Positions 8,786 through 18,696 of a DNA stretch of 38,233 nucleotides are shown here, piece after piece. The stretch spans positions 1 to 38,233 of the forward strand of contig CACGIS010000007.1 in assembly GCA_902573175.1 (NCBI GenBank), read 5' to 3'. The stretch's first letter is position 1. Each line of letters begins with the position of its first letter. This DNA is from Paracoccaceae bacterium. Its GTDB lineage: Bacteria > Pseudomonadota > Alphaproteobacteria > Rhodobacterales > Rhodobacteraceae. The translations under genes and the position numbers were made by a program. Under the pieces are notes generated by a model. The model was given only the letters and a program-made list of their open reading frames with translations, did not search any database and was not told where the DNA came from.

Positions 8786-10567
8786 ATGTCAGCTTATAAA
8801 GCGCCAGTCCGAGATATGGAATTTATTTTCAACGACGTCTTACAAGTACAAAATTCAGAAATTCTAGGATATCAAGATTTAGATAATGAATTTCTTAAAA
8901 GTATTTTAAACGAAGCAGGGAAGATCTGTTCCGATATTCTTTTTCCTTTGAACCAAGTTGGAGATAGTCAAGGTTGCTCGCTTGAAAATGGAATAGTCAG
9001 AACTCCGGAAGGCTTTAAGGAAGCTTTTAATAAAATCCGAGAAGATGGCTGGACAACTATTGACTGTGATACTGAATACGGTGGACAAGGCCTTCCATAT
9101 ATCTTGGGTACTGCCATTGGAGAAATGATGGCCTCATCTAACATGGCTTTTGGCATGTATCATGGCCTAACACATGGCGCGTATTCTGCAATACACGCTC
9201 ATGGTACGGATCAGCAAAAATCGAAATATTTACCAAATCTTGTAACCTGTGAATGGACTGGGACAATGAACCTAACAGAACCCCAGTGTGGAACAGATTT
9301 AGGTTTGATACGAACTAAAGCTGAACCCCAAAGCGATGGCACTTATAAAATCACAGGTCAAAAAATATTTATATCTGCAGGAGATCACGATTTATCAGAA
9401 AATATAATTCATTTGGTTTTAGCCAAAATACCCGGAGGACCTGAAGGTATAAAAGGCATATCAATGTTTATAGTGCCTAAAATTTTAGTCAAAGAAGACG
9501 GATCGTTAGGGGAGCGCAATAAATTATCTGTTGGCAAATTAGAAGATAAGATGGGAATTCATGGAAACTCTACATGCGTTATGAATTACGATGGAGCTAC
9601 CGGTTTTTTAATTGGTGATGAGCACAAGGGAATGCGTGCAATGTTCACCATGATGAATGAAGCTAGGCTGGGCGTTGGCTTGCAGGGTTATTCACAAGCT
9701 GAGGTGGCTTTTCAAAACGCTACAGCCTATTCAAAAGATCGCCTTCAAGGTAGAAATTTTTTAGGGAGAAGTAATAATGAAAGCCCTGCAGATCCAATAA
9801 TTGTGCATCCAGATATTAGACGAAGCCTAATGGACCAAAAGAGTTTCGTTGAGGGTGCCCGTGCATTTACATTTTGGGGCGCTCAATTGATTGACGCAAC
9901 TTCGCGTTCAGATGATCATTCCGCGAATGGATTGATAAGCTTACTTACTCCAGTTGTTAAAGGTTTTCTAACAGACAAAGGCTTTGAAATGACTGTGCAA
10001 GCACAACAAATTTTTGGAGGGCATGGTTACATCGAGGAATGGGGCATGTCACAATATGTGCGCGATGCACGTATAGCTATGATTTATGAAGGTGCTAACG
10101 GCATCCAAGCTTTAGATTTAGTTGGTAGAAAACTGCCACAAGATAATGGCAAATATATTTTAGAATTTTTTGCACTCATTGCTAAATTTCTTAAAGAAAA
10201 TGGAAGCCAGGGCGAAAATTTTCAATCTGATTTTCTTGAGCCACTTTCCAAAGCAATTTCTGATTTACAAGCTGCAGGAGAATACTTTTTAAAAAATGGC
10301 CAAAAAAATCCTTTGAATGTACTAGCGGGATCAAATGATTTTATGCATCTTTTTGGTTACGTTTGCCTTGGCTATATGTGGGCTCGTATGGCTAAATCAG
10401 CACTCAATTGTTTATCATCAGATACTGATGACGCAGCGTTTTATGAGGCAAAGCTAAAAACCGGCAGATACTACATGCTTAGGCATTTACCTGCTACCTC
10501 ACTTCATTTAGCTCGTATAAGATCTGGATCAGAATGTGTAATGGCTTTAGAACCAGATGGATTTTAA
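8786..10567 (+). CDS. Long acyl-CoA dehydrogenase with C-terminal extension (FadE/DmdC-like)
   Basis: 593 residues. FAD-dependent alpha,beta-dehydrogenation of an acyl-CoA, first step of beta-oxidation. N-terminal, middle ([18 protein letters not shown]/substrate contacts) and C-terminal ACAD domains are followed by an extra helical domain from about residue 455. The catalytic base is the glutamate of IYEGANG at residue 435. This long subfamily includes medium/long-chain dehydrogenases and DmdC, the 3-methylmercaptopropionyl-CoA dehydrogenase of DMSP demethylation, so the true substrate is open. It follows the second MerR gene by 9 bp and precedes another acyl-CoA dehydrogenase by 15 bp. Confidence 0.9.
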   Translation: MSAYKAPVRDMEFIFNDVLQVQNSEILGYQDLDNEFLKSILNEAGKICSDILFPLNQVGDSQGCSLENGIVRTPEGFKEAFNKIREDGWTTIDCDTEYGGQGLPYILGTAIGEMMASSNMAFGMYHGLTHGAYSAIHAHGTDQQKSKYLPNLVTCEWTGTMNLTEPQCGTDLGLIRTKAEPQSDGTYKITGQKIFISAGDHDLSENIIHLVLAKIPGGPEGIKGISMFIVPKILVKEDGSLGERNKLSVGKLEDKMGIHGNSTCVMNYDGATGFLIGDEHKGMRAMFTMMNEARLGVGLQGYSQAEVAFQNATAYSKDRLQGRNFLGRSNNESPADPIIVHPDIRRSLMDQKSFVEGARAFTFWGAQLIDATSRSDDHSANGLISLLTPVVKGFLTDKGFEMTVQAQQIFGGHGYIEEWGMSQYVRDARIAMIYEGANGIQALDLVGRKLPQDNGKYILEFFALIAKFLKENGSQGENFQSDFLEPLSKAISDLQAAGEYFLKNGQKNPLNVLAGSNDFMHLFGYVCLGYMWARMAKSALNCLSSDTDDAAFYEAKLKTGRYYMLRHLPATSLHLARIRSGSECVMALEPDGF

Positions 10568-10582
10568 ATCGAGGATAATTAG

Positions 10583-11740
10583 ATGAACTCATCTAACTGG
10601 ATGACCGAAGAACATCAAATGTTGGAAACGATGACGGCTAAGTTTATCGCCGAAGAATGGAGCCCCCATTTGGAACGATGGCGAAAGCAAGGTGAAATGG
10701 ATCGCTCAACTTGGCAACAGGCTGCTGAGCTAGGGTTACTTTGCCCTTCAATACCAGAGGAATATGGAGGAGTTGGCGGAGATTTTGGACATGAGGCCGT
10801 GATTTTAATGGCTGCCAGTCGCGCAAACCTTGCTAGTTGGGGACACGGAATTCATTCTGGTATCGTTGCTCACTATGTTCTGGCTTACGGAACAGATGAA
10901 CAAAGAAAACGGTGGTTACCTAAAATGGTAAACGGCGAATTAATAGGTGCTCTGGCTATGACAGAACCAGCAGGTGGATCTGACGTGCAGTCACTAAAAA
11001 CCCGAGCGCTAAAAGAAGGAAATTCCTATAGGTTGAATGGCCAGAAAACTTTTATTACTAACGGCCAGCACGCTAATTTAGTAATTGTAGCTGCTAAAAC
11101 AAATCCAACTGAAAAGTCTAAAGGCACTTCATTAGTTGTAGTAGAGACTGATAACGCAGAGGGCTTTTCCAGAGGGCGAAATTTAGAAAAAATTGGTATG
11201 CATGCCAATGACACTTCTGAACTTTTTTTTGAGAATGTAGAAGTGCCCCCTGAAAATATTTTGGGAGGTGATGAGGGGCAAGGCTTTTATCAGATGATGG
11301 CTCAACTTCCTCAGGAAAGGTTGATAATCGGGTGTGGTGCAGTTGGTGCTATGGAAGGCGCTGTGGAGCGAACTATAGACTATTGCAACGAAAGAGAAGC
11401 CTTTGGTGGACCCATCATGCAATTCCAAAATACGCGATTTAAGTTAGCTGAATGCCAAACCAAAACTACTGTAGCACGGGCTTTTCTGGATAATTGCATC
11501 GATGAGCATTTGTTGGGAAAATTAACAGTAGAAAAAGCTGCTATGGCTAAGTATTGGCTTTCTGATACGCAGGGTGAAGTTTTAGACGAGTGTCTACAAT
11601 TGCATGGTGGTTATGGCTATATGCAAGAATATGATATCGCAGAGATGTGGACTGATGCTAGAGTTCAACGGATCTACGGAGGAACGAATGAGGTTATGAA
11701 AGAATTAATCTCAAGGAAATTTAGTAAAGCGAGATTTTAA
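10583..11740 (+). CDS. Acyl-CoA dehydrogenase (LCAD/IVD-type active site)
   Basis: 385 residues, the standard three-domain ACAD length. [16 protein letters not shown] and [10 protein letters not shown] are the FAD-binding blocks and [35 protein letters not shown] closes the protein. At the position where medium-chain enzymes have the catalytic Glu (YEG) this one has YGG. The likely base is instead Glu245 in LPQERL, as in long-chain and isovaleryl-CoA dehydrogenases. It therefore belongs to a different functional class from its upstream neighbour, which suggests that the operon handles at least two kinds of acyl chain. A GST gene follows after 12 bp. Confidence 0.92.
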   Translation: MNSSNWMTEEHQMLETMTAKFIAEEWSPHLERWRKQGEMDRSTWQQAAELGLLCPSIPEEYGGVGGDFGHEAVILMAASRANLASWGHGIHSGIVAHYVLAYGTDEQRKRWLPKMVNGELIGALAMTEPAGGSDVQSLKTRALKEGNSYRLNGQKTFITNGQHANLVIVAAKTNPTEKSKGTSLVVVETDNAEGFSRGRNLEKIGMHANDTSELFFENVEVPPENILGGDEGQGFYQMMAQLPQERLIIGCGAVGAMEGAVERTIDYCNEREAFGGPIMQFQNTRFKLAECQTKTTVARAFLDNCIDEHLLGKLTVEKAAMAKYWLSDTQGEVLDECLQLHGGYGYMQEYDIAEMWTDARVQRIYGGTNEVMKELISRKFSKARF

Positions 11741-11752
11741 ATAGGAGAAGTT

Positions 11753-12385
11753 ATGAAACTATATTGTTTTGGAGAAAGTGGCCATTCATATAAAGCTGCG
11801 CTTGCCTTGCAGTTAGCAAAAATAGACTGGGATCCTATTTTTGTGGATTTCTTCAACGGCGAAGCACGAAGTGAACAATATAGAAGTCAGATAAATGAAA
11901 TGGGCGAAGTTCCCGTTCTGGTAGACGGCGATACGAAGTTGACCCAGTCAGGGGTGATACAGACTTACCTTTACAATAAGACAGGAAAACATGGTGGTAG
12001 TAACGAAACTGAAGAACTTGAAGTGCTTCGATGGGTTCTTTGGGATAACCATAAATTTTCTTCTGTTGTGGGCAATACCAGATATTTAATGAACTTTTTT
12101 CCTCAAGATAAGAGGCCTCAACCCGTTATAGATTTTAATCTTTCTCGATTAAAAAGCTCATACGGTATTCTCGAACAGGCTCTCAGTGGGAAAAACTTCC
12201 TAGTAGGTGATGATATAACTCATGCAGATATGACCTGCTGTTCTTATCTTTATTATCCAGAATTCTTTGGTTTTGAACGCTCTGAGTGGCCAAACATAGA
12301 TCAATGGCTAAAGAATATATCAAACATTTCTGGTTGGCAGCATCCCTACGATTTGATGCCGGGAAACCCATCAGAGCGAGCTTGA
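11753..12385 (+). CDS. Glutathione S-transferase family protein
   Basis: 210 residues: an N-terminal thioredoxin-like domain (MKLYCFGESGHSYKAALALQ, with MGEVPVLVDG and the cis-Pro, then LTQSGVIQTYL, the glutathione-contacting Q-S pair) and an all-helical C-terminal domain (GDDITHADMTCCSYLYY, the N-capping region). A Ser/Tyr near residues 9-13 may activate glutathione. The gene has an AGGAG site and lies inside the beta-oxidation operon, 8 bp before thiolase. A role in protecting from, or processing, a reactive enoyl/acyl intermediate is only inferred from position. Confidence 0.88.
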   Translation: MKLYCFGESGHSYKAALALQLAKIDWDPIFVDFFNGEARSEQYRSQINEMGEVPVLVDGDTKLTQSGVIQTYLYNKTGKHGGSNETEELEVLRWVLWDNHKFSSVVGNTRYLMNFFPQDKRPQPVIDFNLSRLKSSYGILEQALSGKNFLVGDDITHADMTCCSYLYYPEFFGFERSEWPNIDQWLKNISNISGWQHPYDLMPGNPSERA

Positions 12386-12393
12386 GATAAAAA

Positions 12394-13605
12394 ATGAAAA
12401 ACGTTTACATATATGATTCAATTCGAACACCGCGAGGCAAAGGGCGCAAAGACGGTGCTTTACATGAAGTAAGCGCACTTAGCCTGTCCGTTACGGCTAT
12501 AAATGCAATCGCGGGCCGCAATGGCCTAGAAGGACATGCAGTGGAAGATGTAATTTGGGGAAATGTCACCCAGGTTGGTGAACAGGGAGCTTGTTTAGCT
12601 AGAACTGCAGTTTTAGCATCTCAATTGGACCAGACTATTCCTGGACTGTCTATAAATCGGTTCTGCGCATCCGGGTTAGAGTCAGTAAACTTAGCAGCCA
12701 ATCAAATAGGCGGAGGTTCAGGCGATAGCTATATCGCAGGTGGAGTAGAAAGCATGAGCCGTACTCCCATGATGAGCGACGGAGGTGCTGTTGGTGTTGA
12801 TCCATCATTTACATTTGACAATTATTTTGTTCCGCAAGGAATTGGCGCTGATATAATTGCCACTGAATACGGGTTTAACCGGGACTCCGTTGATGAGTAT
12901 GCTGTTGAAAGTCAAAAACGCGCTAAATTGGCGTGGGATGAAAATTATTTTTCAAATTCTATTGTGCCAGTACGAGATATTAATGGCTTACTGATTTTAG
13001 ATAAAGATGAATACATGAGGCCCACTACTGATATGCAAACATTAGGAGCGCTAAAACCGGCATTTAAGGAGCAAGGGGAACTAATGCCCGGCTTTGATAA
13101 AGTAGCAATTATGAAATATCCTCATTTAGAAAAAATAAATCATGTCCATCATGCAGGAAACAGCTCAGGAATTGTTGACGGCTCGGCAGCTATTTTGCTT
13201 GGAAATGAAGAGTTTGGAGCAAAATGGGGATTAAAAGCCCGAGCAAAAATTAGAGGTACTGCGAAAATAGGAACAGATCCTACAATTATGCTCACTGGCC
13301 CTATTAATGCTACAAAAAAAGTTTTGACAGATACTAAACTCGATATAAAGGACATTGACCTTTTTGAAGTTAACGAGGCTTTCGCCTCTGTCGCCCTTCT
13401 ATTTTTACAAGCATTTGATGTCGACAGTGCAAAAGTGAACCCCAATGGTGGTGCAATAGCCATGGGACACCCTTTGGGCGCGACCGGGACGATGATTTTA
13501 GGCACCTTGCTAGATGAACTTGAAAGAACTGATAAAGAGCTTGGCCTTGCCACTCTTTGCGTTGCATCTGGGATGGGCGCTGCAACCGTAATTGAGCGGG
13601 TATAA
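12394..13605 (+). CDS. fadA: Acetyl-CoA acyltransferase (3-ketoacyl-CoA thiolase)
   Basis: 403 residues. Thiolytic cleavage of 3-ketoacyl-CoA to acetyl-CoA and a shortened acyl-CoA. The nucleophilic cysteine lies in NRFCASGLESVNLA, the catalytic histidine in NGGAIAMGHPLGATG and the second cysteine in LCVASGMGAATVIE, so the active site is complete. FEVNEAFASV is the usual linker signature. Gene order (thiolase 11 bp before the multifunctional hydratase/dehydrogenase) supports a degradative FadA rather than a biosynthetic PhaA role. Confidence 0.93.
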   Translation: MKNVYIYDSIRTPRGKGRKDGALHEVSALSLSVTAINAIAGRNGLEGHAVEDVIWGNVTQVGEQGACLARTAVLASQLDQTIPGLSINRFCASGLESVNLAANQIGGGSGDSYIAGGVESMSRTPMMSDGGAVGVDPSFTFDNYFVPQGIGADIIATEYGFNRDSVDEYAVESQKRAKLAWDENYFSNSIVPVRDINGLLILDKDEYMRPTTDMQTLGALKPAFKEQGELMPGFDKVAIMKYPHLEKINHVHHAGNSSGIVDGSAAILLGNEEFGAKWGLKARAKIRGTAKIGTDPTIMLTGPINATKKVLTDTKLDIKDIDLFEVNEAFASVALLFLQAFDVDSAKVNPNGGAIAMGHPLGATGTMILGTLLDELERTDKELGLATLCVASGMGAATVIERV

Positions 13606-13616
13606 GGAAATTTTAA

Positions 13617-15806
13617 ATGAATTCTGATTTTTCGATAGCTATTGATAATCAAAAAATAGCAACAATAACATGGAATTGCGAAAAAAAATCAATGAATGTG
13701 CTAAGTTTTGAGGCTCTCGAAACTTTAGAAAAATTAATTGACCAAGTTATTGAGGATAAAAATATTACTGCCTGTATACTGACCAGCGGCAAAAAGGATT
13801 TTGCTGCAGGAATGGATCTCAATGTTCTTGCCCAGCTCAAGCAAAGCGCCGGAGAAAACCCAGCTGAAGGAGTTTTTAACGGTGTGATGAAAATGCACTC
13901 TGTTTTAAGGAAAATTGAGCTGGCGGGTATGGATCCAAAAACAAAAAAAGGTGGTAAACCTGTAGTTTCGGTATTGCCAGGTACTGCATTGGGTATTGGT
14001 TTAGAAATACCTTTATCCACTCATAGGATATTTGCAGCAAATAATTCAAAAGCGAAAATTGGATTACCTGAAATTCTTGTAGGGCTTTTCCCTGGGGCTG
14101 GTGGAACAACTCGATTAGTAAGAAAATTAGGAGCAATGGCTGCGTCTACTTATTTGTTAGAGGGTAAAACAGTAGCGCCTAATAAAGCACAGTCAGCAGG
14201 AATTATTGATCAGGTTGACGAAGATCCTATGAAGGCTGCTCGTGAATGGGTCCTTAATGCTACGGAAGGTGACTTAGTTAAGCCTTGGGATCAAAAAGGA
14301 TACAAAATTCCAGGTGGAACACCTTACACTCCGAATGGCTTTATGACTTTTGTTGGTGCATCGGCAATGATCAACGGAAAAACGCAAGGAGCTTTCCCAG
14401 CGGCAAAAGCATTATTGAGTGCAGTTTATGAAGGAGCCCTAGTTCCTTTTGATTTAGCGCTGAAAGTAGAAGCAAGATGGTTTACAAATGTAATAATGAA
14501 CCCATCGTCTTCCGCCATGATAAGAAGTCTGTTCATCAATAAATCAGCCCTAGAGAAAGGGGCGGTAAGGCCACAAGATATCAGTGATCAATCTGTAAAG
14601 AAACTTGGAGTTTTAGGAGCTGGAATGATGGGGGCAGGAATTGCTTTAGTTTCTGCTCAAGCAGGTATTGAAGTTGTACTGATTGATCAAACACAAGAGG
14701 CTGCAGATAAAGGGAAAAACTTTGCTGAGACTCATTTAGATAAGGGCATAAAATTAGGGAAAACTTCTCAGGAACAAAAAGAAAGTGTGCTTTCGAATAT
14801 TTTACCAACTAATGATTTACAGTTACTTTCAAAAGTTGATTTAATTGTAGAAGCAGTTTTTGAAGATCCAAAAATTAAGGCAGAAATAACTCAAAAAGTA
14901 GAGGGTATAATTCCGAAAAATTGCATATTCGCATCCAACACTTCTACATTGCCAATAACAGATCTGGCCAAAGCTTCTTCTCAGCCCAACCAATTTATAG
15001 GTATACACTTTTTCAGCCCCGTTGAAAAAATGCGGTTAGTGGAAATAATTCGTGGGAAAGAAACAAATAATATGGCCGTCGCGAAAGCATTAGATTTTGT
15101 ACGACAGATTAGGAAAACACCCATTGTTGTAAACGATGCAAGGTTTTTTTATGCAAACAGATGTATCATCCCTTATATCAATGAAGGCATTAGAATGGTA
15201 GCCGAGGGTATCCCACCAGCTATGATCAATAATGCGGCACAGATGCTTGGTTTTCCTGTAGGGCCAATTCAACTTGTCGATGAGACTTCAATTGATCTCG
15301 GCGCTAAAATAGCGAGAGCCACAAAAGCCGCAATGGGCAAGAACTATCCAGACGATTCTGTAGATGAAGTTATATTTTGGATGGAAGAAAATGGGCGATT
15401 AGGTCGAAAGTCAAAGGCAGGTTTTTTCGATTATGATGATAAAGGGAAACGAACCGGGTACTGGCAAGGTTTAAAAGACAAATACCCATATTCAAAAAAA
15501 CAACCTAGCCTTCAAGATGTTCAACATCGGCTGATGTTTGTTCAAGTGCTTGAGGCAGTTCGAGCTCTAGAAGAAGGCGTTTTAATGGACATTCGCGAAG
15601 GTGATGTTGGGGCAATTTTAGGTTGGGGTTTTGCACCTTGGTCGGGAGGTCCTCTGAGCTGGTTGGACATTCTAGGAACTGCTTATGCAGCAGAAAGATG
15701 TAAGGAACTTTCCTCTGATTATGGAACTAGATTTGAGCCCCCTGCTCTTCTCCTGGAAATGAGCAAAACGGGAGAGGAATTTTATACCCGATTTGGACAT
15801 AGCTAA
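13617..15806 (+). CDS. fadJ: Enoyl-CoA hydratase/3-hydroxyacyl-CoA dehydrogenase fusion
   Basis: 729 residues. The N-terminal crotonase domain (about 1-200) has the two acid/base glutamates in GTALGIGLEIPLSTHR and IGLPEILVGLFPGAGGTTR. The NAD-binding Rossmann domain starts near residue 325 (KLGVLGAGMMGAGIA), and the dehydrogenase histidine lies in GIHFFSPVEKMRLVEII. The C-terminal helical domains end in PPALLLEMSKTGEEFYTRFG. It performs hydration and oxidation in beta-oxidation, in complex or in series with the thiolase upstream. The alternative name fadB is equally reasonable; the fused order is the same. Confidence 0.93.
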   Translation: MNSDFSIAIDNQKIATITWNCEKKSMNVLSFEALETLEKLIDQVIEDKNITACILTSGKKDFAAGMDLNVLAQLKQSAGENPAEGVFNGVMKMHSVLRKIELAGMDPKTKKGGKPVVSVLPGTALGIGLEIPLSTHRIFAANNSKAKIGLPEILVGLFPGAGGTTRLVRKLGAMAASTYLLEGKTVAPNKAQSAGIIDQVDEDPMKAAREWVLNATEGDLVKPWDQKGYKIPGGTPYTPNGFMTFVGASAMINGKTQGAFPAAKALLSAVYEGALVPFDLALKVEARWFTNVIMNPSSSAMIRSLFINKSALEKGAVRPQDISDQSVKKLGVLGAGMMGAGIALVSAQAGIEVVLIDQTQEAADKGKNFAETHLDKGIKLGKTSQEQKESVLSNILPTNDLQLLSKVDLIVEAVFEDPKIKAEITQKVEGIIPKNCIFASNTSTLPITDLAKASSQPNQFIGIHFFSPVEKMRLVEIIRGKETNNMAVAKALDFVRQIRKTPIVVNDARFFYANRCIIPYINEGIRMVAEGIPPAMINNAAQMLGFPVGPIQLVDETSIDLGAKIARATKAAMGKNYPDDSVDEVIFWMEENGRLGRKSKAGFFDYDDKGKRTGYWQGLKDKYPYSKKQPSLQDVQHRLMFVQVLEAVRALEEGVLMDIREGDVGAILGWGFAPWSGGPLSWLDILGTAYAAERCKELSSDYGTRFEPPALLLEMSKTGEEFYTRFGHS

Positions 15807-15807
15807 C

Positions 15808-15858
15808 TTTTTGAACTTTTGGTAAGCCTTTAATAAAGAAATAAACCAAATTCAAAAA
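15808..15858 (+). terminator. Long imperfect hairpin after fadJ
   Basis: TTTTTGAA (15808-15815) pairs with TTCAAAAA (15851-15858) and TTTGGT (15818-15823) with ACCAAA (15845-15850), with a two-base bulge. The loop itself holds a small inverted repeat, CTTTA-A-TAAAG (15828-15838). It is AT-rich and begins right after the fadJ stop. It is probably a terminator or a 3'-end stabilising structure, although no classic GC stem with U-run is present. Confidence 0.45.
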
Positions 15859-15955
15859 TAGTTGTAATCTTTATTGATTGAGGTTGAAGGACTTCACTTT
15901 ATATTTGAATTCAGATTATGATTTAGTTGTAAAAAATTTAAATACGGAGATTTTC

Positions 15956-17578
15956 ATGGGCTGGATGTCTGATGAGTCAGGACTTGAAAAAAACGAAGCG
16001 AATTATGTTCCGCTAACACCATTGTCTCACTTAAGACGTGCTTCAACTGTTTTTTCAGATAGAACTGCTGTAATTTACGGCTCTCACCGAAAAAATTATT
16101 CCGAGTATTACCAACGTTGTTCCCAACTTGCTAGCGCACTAAAAAAAATTGGGATTAAGCCTGGTGAAGTTGTCGCAACTGTTTTACCTAACATTCCTGC
16201 TCAAGCTGAAGCACATTTTGGCGTTCCTGCATGTGGAGCTATTTTAAATACAATTAATACGCGTTTAGATATTGGTACCATTTCATATATCTTTGAACAT
16301 GGTGAAGCCAAAGTGGTTTTTGCTGATACACAATTCCTATCAGTAGTCGAAGCAGCTGTAGAAAAACTTTCTGGCCCGCGCCCAACTTTAATTGAAGTAC
16401 CCGATGACTCTGCAGGCTTTCCTGCAACAGGAAAGTACGAAACATATGAAAGTTTTCTAAGAAACGGAAATGTAGATTTTGAATGGATCATGCCACAAGA
16501 CGAGTGGGAAAGTTTAGCTCTAAATTATACATCTGGCACTACGGGAAAGCCTAAAGGCGTAGTTTATCATCACAGGGGAGCATATTTGATGACGATGGGT
16601 ACCATCGTTAGCTGGCGGATGACTTTAAACCCAGTATTTATGGCAATTGTACCACTTTTTCATTGTAATGGGTGGAACCACACTTGGATGATGCCAGTTT
16701 TAGGAGGATCACTAGTATGTTGTAGGGATATTACTTCTCAAGCAATTTATGATGCCATAGCTGATGAGGGAGTTCAGTACTTTGGCGGAGCACCTATCGT
16801 TCTGAATATGATAGTTAATACAAAGGAGATTGAACGTCGTAACTTTGATCATACAGTGGAAGTTTTCACAGCTGGCGCACCACCTGCACCTGCCACTTTA
16901 CTTAAAATAGAAAAATTAGGTTTTAATGTTACGCAGGTTTACGGCCTAACAGAAACTTATGGCCATGTGACAGAATGCTATTGGGAAAGTGAGAAGTGGT
17001 CCGAACTAGAAGGGGAGCAACGCGCTGCTATCAAAGCTAGACAAGGTGTAGCTTTTCCTATGATGGAGCACATTACGGTTATGGATCAGTCAATGTCTGA
17101 CGTCCCTAAAGATGGTAAAGCACAAGGGGAAATAATGATACGAGGCAATTCAGTAATGAAAGGATATTTTAAAAACAAGGAAGCAACTAAAGAAGCATTT
17201 GAAGGCGGTTATTTTCACTCAGGAGATATTGCCGTTCATCATCCCGATAGTTACATCCAAATTGCTGACAGAGCCAAAGATATAATTATATCAGGCGGTG
17301 AAAATGTAAGTTCGGTGGAAGTTGAGGGATGTCTTATGTCTCATCCAGCTGTCTCACTTTGCGCAGTTGTTGCAAAACCAGATGAAAAATGGGGTGAAGT
17401 TCCCTGTGCATTCATAGAGCTATTAGATGGAGCGAGTGCTACAGAAGAGGAACTAATAAAGTTTTCTAGAGAGAAACTTGCAGGATTTAAAACTCCAAAA
17501 AAAATAATCTTTCAGGAACTACCCAAAACGAGTACTGGCAAAATCCAGAAATTTGAATTGCGAAAATCTTTTGGGTAA
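15956..17578 (+). CDS. Acyl-CoA synthetase (AlkK/DmdB-like AMP-binding ligase)
   Basis: 540 residues. Activates a carboxylic acid to its CoA thioester via acyl-AMP. Motifs: YTSGTTGKPKGVVYHHRGA (P-loop), PLFHCNGWNHTWMMP, VYGLTETYGH, HSGDIAV, KDIIISGGENVSSVEVE and the C-terminal lysine in PKTSTGKIQKFELR. The ATG at 15956 has GGAG six bases upstream and matches the usual start; an upstream in-frame TTG at 15878 lies in the inter-gene region and is rejected. This family covers medium-chain fatty acids and 3-methylmercaptopropionate (DmdB). With the operon upstream it would feed the beta-oxidation enzymes. Confidence 0.9.
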   Translation: MGWMSDESGLEKNEANYVPLTPLSHLRRASTVFSDRTAVIYGSHRKNYSEYYQRCSQLASALKKIGIKPGEVVATVLPNIPAQAEAHFGVPACGAILNTINTRLDIGTISYIFEHGEAKVVFADTQFLSVVEAAVEKLSGPRPTLIEVPDDSAGFPATGKYETYESFLRNGNVDFEWIMPQDEWESLALNYTSGTTGKPKGVVYHHRGAYLMTMGTIVSWRMTLNPVFMAIVPLFHCNGWNHTWMMPVLGGSLVCCRDITSQAIYDAIADEGVQYFGGAPIVLNMIVNTKEIERRNFDHTVEVFTAGAPPAPATLLKIEKLGFNVTQVYGLTETYGHVTECYWESEKWSELEGEQRAAIKARQGVAFPMMEHITVMDQSMSDVPKDGKAQGEIMIRGNSVMKGYFKNKEATKEAFEGGYFHSGDIAVHHPDSYIQIADRAKDIIISGGENVSSVEVEGCLMSHPAVSLCAVVAKPDEKWGEVPCAFIELLDGASATEEELIKFSREKLAGFKTPKKIIFQELPKTSTGKIQKFELRKSFG

Positions 17579-17631
17579 CCATTTGCCTATTAAATATTTC
17601 CGCTTAAAGCGCAGTAAAATTAAAGTTTATC

Positions 17632-18651
17632 ATGACTGCACTGGATAAATATCAAAGAATTGAAGCCTTAGGTCTTTGGCGCAATGACCACGACTCACAA
17701 CGAAAAGATGTTTTGATCTCAATTGGAGAAACAACTCTTTTGATAAGCGATATGCAAGACCGACCATTAGCCCATTGGTCACTTGCTGCAATCGAGAGAT
17801 CTAATCCGGGGAACTTTCCAGCTATATATCATCCTGATGGCGATCAGGAAGAAAGCCTAGAATTAAATTTCTCAGAGAAGGAAATGATAGATGCCATAGA
17901 AAAACTACGCACCGTAATTGCCCGGCGACGCCCACATCCTGGCAGATTACGCACAGTAATATTTCTGGGAATTTTTTCAATTGTCTTTTTAACTTTAGTT
18001 TTTTGGATGCCTCAGGCTGTGAGAAATTATACAGCGGAAATTTTACCTGAAGTTAAGCATCTTGAGATAGGCAATAAACTTTTTGAACACCTTAAGCGAG
18101 TAACTGGCCCGGCTTGTGAGGCAGATTTTTCAAAAACGTCTCTTAAAAATCTTAGCGAACGTTTGTTTGTGGAGAAAACACCGATTTTTATAGTTCCAGA
18201 TGGAATAAAAACGACCATAAACCTGCCAGGTAATATCTTATTAGCAAACCGAAATCTGGTTGAAGATTTTGAAGATCCAGACGTTCTTGCAGGTTATTTA
18301 GTTGTAGAAAAGCTACGATCGAAAACTCACAATCCAATTGAAGAATTATTACAAAATATTAGTTTAATCAGTGCTTTTAGGCTTCTGACAACTGGATTGG
18401 TTAACGATGAAACCTTAAGGGACTATGCAGATTATCTGGTAACTAAACCTCAGGATATTGTAAAATCATCAGAAATAATAAAAGCATTTAATGACACCAA
18501 CCTGAGCCTCTTACCATTCGCTAAAGCCATTGACATTACTGGTGAAGGGTCACTCGAATTGATTGAAGCTTATGAAATTAAAAACTCACCTGTTGAAACT
18601 AGCTTACCTGACGCCAACTGGGTATCACTACAAAACATTTGCACCAATTAA
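17632..18651 (+). CDS. Single-pass membrane protein, degenerate M48-like peptidase
   Basis: 339 residues, no confident family. An N-terminal cytoplasmic part (1-100) ends in basic residues (RRRPHPGR), followed by one membrane helix (about 107-125) and a large C-terminal domain. Within it, NILLANRNLVEDFEDPDVLAG (about 201-221) has the shape of the strand and helix preceding HExxH in M48 metallopeptidases. At the expected active site it reads VVEKLR (about 224-229), so both zinc histidines are absent. It is probably a non-catalytic relative. It stands alone between the acyl-CoA synthetase and the convergent upp gene. Confidence 0.6.
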   Translation: MTALDKYQRIEALGLWRNDHDSQRKDVLISIGETTLLISDMQDRPLAHWSLAAIERSNPGNFPAIYHPDGDQEESLELNFSEKEMIDAIEKLRTVIARRRPHPGRLRTVIFLGIFSIVFLTLVFWMPQAVRNYTAEILPEVKHLEIGNKLFEHLKRVTGPACEADFSKTSLKNLSERLFVEKTPIFIVPDGIKTTINLPGNILLANRNLVEDFEDPDVLAGYLVVEKLRSKTHNPIEELLQNISLISAFRLLTTGLVNDETLRDYADYLVTKPQDIVKSSEIIKAFNDTNLSLLPFAKAIDITGEGSLELIEAYEIKNSPVETSLPDANWVSLQNICTN

Positions 18652-18696
18652 CTATGCTGGTTTATTGCCAAATGATTTCTTGAAAAGAATACTAAC

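Noticed and set aside
13149-13652. Long minus-strand open frame (167 codons) inside the thiolase gene
   Set aside because: It lies antisense to the fully conserved fadA; the translation is Ser/Pro/Ile-rich with no motif and no ribosome-binding site.
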